A DNA stretch of 7,750 nt, taken from the NCBI GenBank assembly GCA_018882485.1, contig VERU01000106.1:1-7750 (forward strand), written 5' to 3'. Source of the DNA: Rhodoferax sp. Its GTDB lineage: Bacteria; Pseudomonadota; Gammaproteobacteria; Burkholderiales; Burkholderiaceae_C. The stretch's first letter is position 1; every line of letters begins with the position of its first letter. The notes under the pieces are model-generated. The model made no database searches. It had not been told where the DNA came from and saw nothing but the letters and a program-made list of their open reading frames with translations. This document shows positions 6,530 to 7,750 of the stretch, piece by piece. The translations under genes were made by a program, and so were the position numbers.

Positions 6530-7750
6530 ATGAGCCTCTCCTCCCTGGTCCTGGTTCTGTTGCTGGCCCTGCCCTGGGTCAGTCCCTGGGCCCCCGGACC
6601 ATCCACTGCGGCGCCGTCTTTGCTGGTGGCCTGGGCCTGTGCCGGGCTGTTCATGCTGATGCGTGGCGCGCAAGCCGCCTCCGACCGCGCGGCGGGCCTG
6701 GCCGGGCAGGGAGACCGTCCGACGCTGCGCCCCCTGGGCGACCTGCTGGCACCCGCCTGGTTGGGCGCTGCCCTGTTGAGTGCCTGGATCGGACTGCTGC
6801 AGTACCAGGGGCTTGCGCCCCAGTTTGCCGGCTGGATCCACCCCACTGGGCTGGGCGAGGCTTTTGCCAACCTGCGCCAGCGCAACCAGTTCGCCACGCT
6901 CACCAACATCGGCCTGGTGGCCCTGATCGGCTATGGGCTGGGCCGGCAAGCTGGCGACCTGGCTGCACAGACCCGGTCACTCGGGTTGCGAGCGGCTGGC
7001 GCGATGGCCGTGGTGTTGCTGATGGCGGGCAGCGCGGCCTCCAGCTCCCGCACCGGTCTGCTGCAACTGCTGCTGCTGCTGCTGCTGCCCTTGTTCTGGC
7101 GGTCCTGGCGGCGGCCTGTCGTGCTGCAGGGGCTGGGGTTGGCACTGGCGGCTTATGGCGTGGCGGCTCTGCTGCTGCCGATCACCCTGGGGCTGAGCCC
7201 GGCCGAGGCCGGTGTGCTGGCGCGCCTTCAGTCGGGGGAATCCGGGTGCGCCAGCCGGTGGGTGCTGTGGCGCAACGTGCTCGAGCTGGTGAGCCTGCGC
7301 CCCTGGGCCGGCTGGGGCTGGGGTGAACTCGATTACGCCCATTTCGTCACGCCGTTTGCCGGGCCCCGCTTCTGCGCCATTCTGGACAATGCCCACAACC
7401 TGCCCCTGCATCTGGCTGTGGAACTGGGTGTGCCGGTTGCCCTGCTGCTGTGTGGGGGCATGGCCTGGGCCGTCTGGCGGGCCCGGCCCTGGCGCGAGGT
7501 GGACCCGGCCCGTCAACTGGCCTGGGGGGTGCTGGCCCTCATCCTGCTGCACAGTCTGCTGGAATATCCCCTCTGGTACGGGCCCTTTCAGGTTGCGGCC
7601 TGGATGTGTATCGTCCTGTTGCTGGGCGGGACACCTGCTGCGGACCGGCCCTGGCAAGGCCCCTTGGGTCTGCTGTCCGGGCTGGCGCTGCTGCTGACGG
7701 CCAGTTACGGCTTGTGGGACTACCACCGCATCCGGCAGATCTACCTCCCC
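6530..7750 (+). CDS. PglL/TfpO-like pilin O-oligosaccharyltransferase (O-antigen ligase/Wzy_C family), 3' end outside window
   Basis: An open frame of 407 codons runs off the window without a stop. The protein is very hydrophobic, with many predicted membrane spans (for example about 4-20, 29-44, 75-92, 121-137, 155-170, 175-190, 200-220, 298-317, 330-345, 355-366 and 378-394). Family-like segments include NLRQRNQFATL (114-124), SSSRTGLL (171-178), SRWVLWRNVLEL (242-253), GWGWGE (261-266) and, in or beside the large periplasmic loop, DNAHNLPLHLAVELG (286-300), then HSLLEYPLWYGPF (341-353). His289 and Glu298 lie in the conserved HN..L.L..E.G motif of O-antigen ligases. Such enzymes move a lipid-linked glycan to pilin Ser/Thr in the periplasm, and the adjacent pilin is the obvious acceptor. 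ATG 6530 lies just before the first membrane span; an in-frame GTG at 6473 is possible, and neither has a good Shine-Dalgarno. O-antigen ligase WaaL or a polymerase are less likely alternatives, given the pilin neighbour. Confidence 0.85.
   Translation, partial: MSLSSLVLVLLLALPWVSPWAPGPSTAAPSLLVAWACAGLFMLMRGAQAASDRAAGLAGQGDRPTLRPLGDLLAPAWLGAALLSAWIGLLQYQGLAPQFAGWIHPTGLGEAFANLRQRNQFATLTNIGLVALIGYGLGRQAGDLAAQTRSLGLRAAGAMAVVLLMAGSAASSSRTGLLQLLLLLLLPLFWRSWRRPVVLQGLGLALAAYGVAALLLPITLGLSPAEAGVLARLQSGESGCASRWVLWRNVLELVSLRPWAGWGWGELDYAHFVTPFAGPRFCAILDNAHNLPLHLAVELGVPVALLLCGGMAWAVWRARPWREVDPARQLAWGVLALILLHSLLEYPLWYGPFQVAAWMCIVLLLGGTPAADRPWQGPLGLLSGLALLLTASYGLWDYHRIRQIYLP
7067..7087 (+). repeat. (CTG)7 triplet run inside the ligase gene
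   Basis: Seven consecutive CTG codons encode a seven-leucine run in a membrane span, preceded by CTG CTG CAA. Unit changes would keep the frame and only alter the length of the hydrophobic helix, so on-off phase switching is not expected. Leucine-rich spans in GC-rich genomes often show such runs. Confidence 0.7.

Noticed and set aside
6977..7726. A minus-strand frame with a polyglutamine run opposite the ligase gene.
   Set aside because: The glutamine run is simply the complement of the CTG leucine codons. The + strand frame is open to the window end and shows membrane spans and ligase motifs.

Overview
The window is GC-rich and densely coded, with every convincing gene on the + strand. The mix of genes points to a betaproteobacterium, most likely Burkholderiales or a relative: a CHASE2 adenylate cyclase beside an FHA protein, a GAF-fused GspE/PilB ATPase, a short type IV pilin ending in LPKV, and a pilin-type oligosaccharyltransferase. 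That assignment is inference from gene content; nothing in the window fixes the genus.

Layout: (1) 1-398, the 3' end of an FHA-domain protein. (2) 474-2723, a membrane-bound CHASE2 class III adenylate cyclase with all catalytic residues present. (3) 2747-3538, a metallo-beta-lactamase-fold hydrolase that is a plausible cyclic-nucleotide phosphodiesterase. (4) 3535-5946, a GAF-MshEN/GspE_N-GspE/PilB ATPase whose GTG start overlaps the stop of gene 3 and has its own AGGAG ribosome binding site. (5) 6018-6455, a type IV pilin with a classical prepilin leader. (6) 6530 to the window end, a multi-membrane-span O-antigen-ligase/PglL-like protein cut by the window edge.

Genes 1-4 look like one signalling operon: an FHA module, a cAMP synthase, a candidate cAMP-degrading enzyme, and a secretion/pilus ATPase carrying a phosphodiesterase-type GAF domain that could sense a cyclic nucleotide. 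Genes 5-6 look like a pilin and the enzyme that glycosylates it. Together the locus suggests a pilus whose motor may be tuned by locally made second messenger and whose subunit is sugar-modified. The working link between cAMP and the GAF-ATPase is a hypothesis. No pilus platform protein (PilC/GspF), prepilin peptidase or cAMP receptor is in the window. Intergenic stretches are all under 80 bases, and no tRNA, rRNA, CRISPR or insertion sequence was seen.
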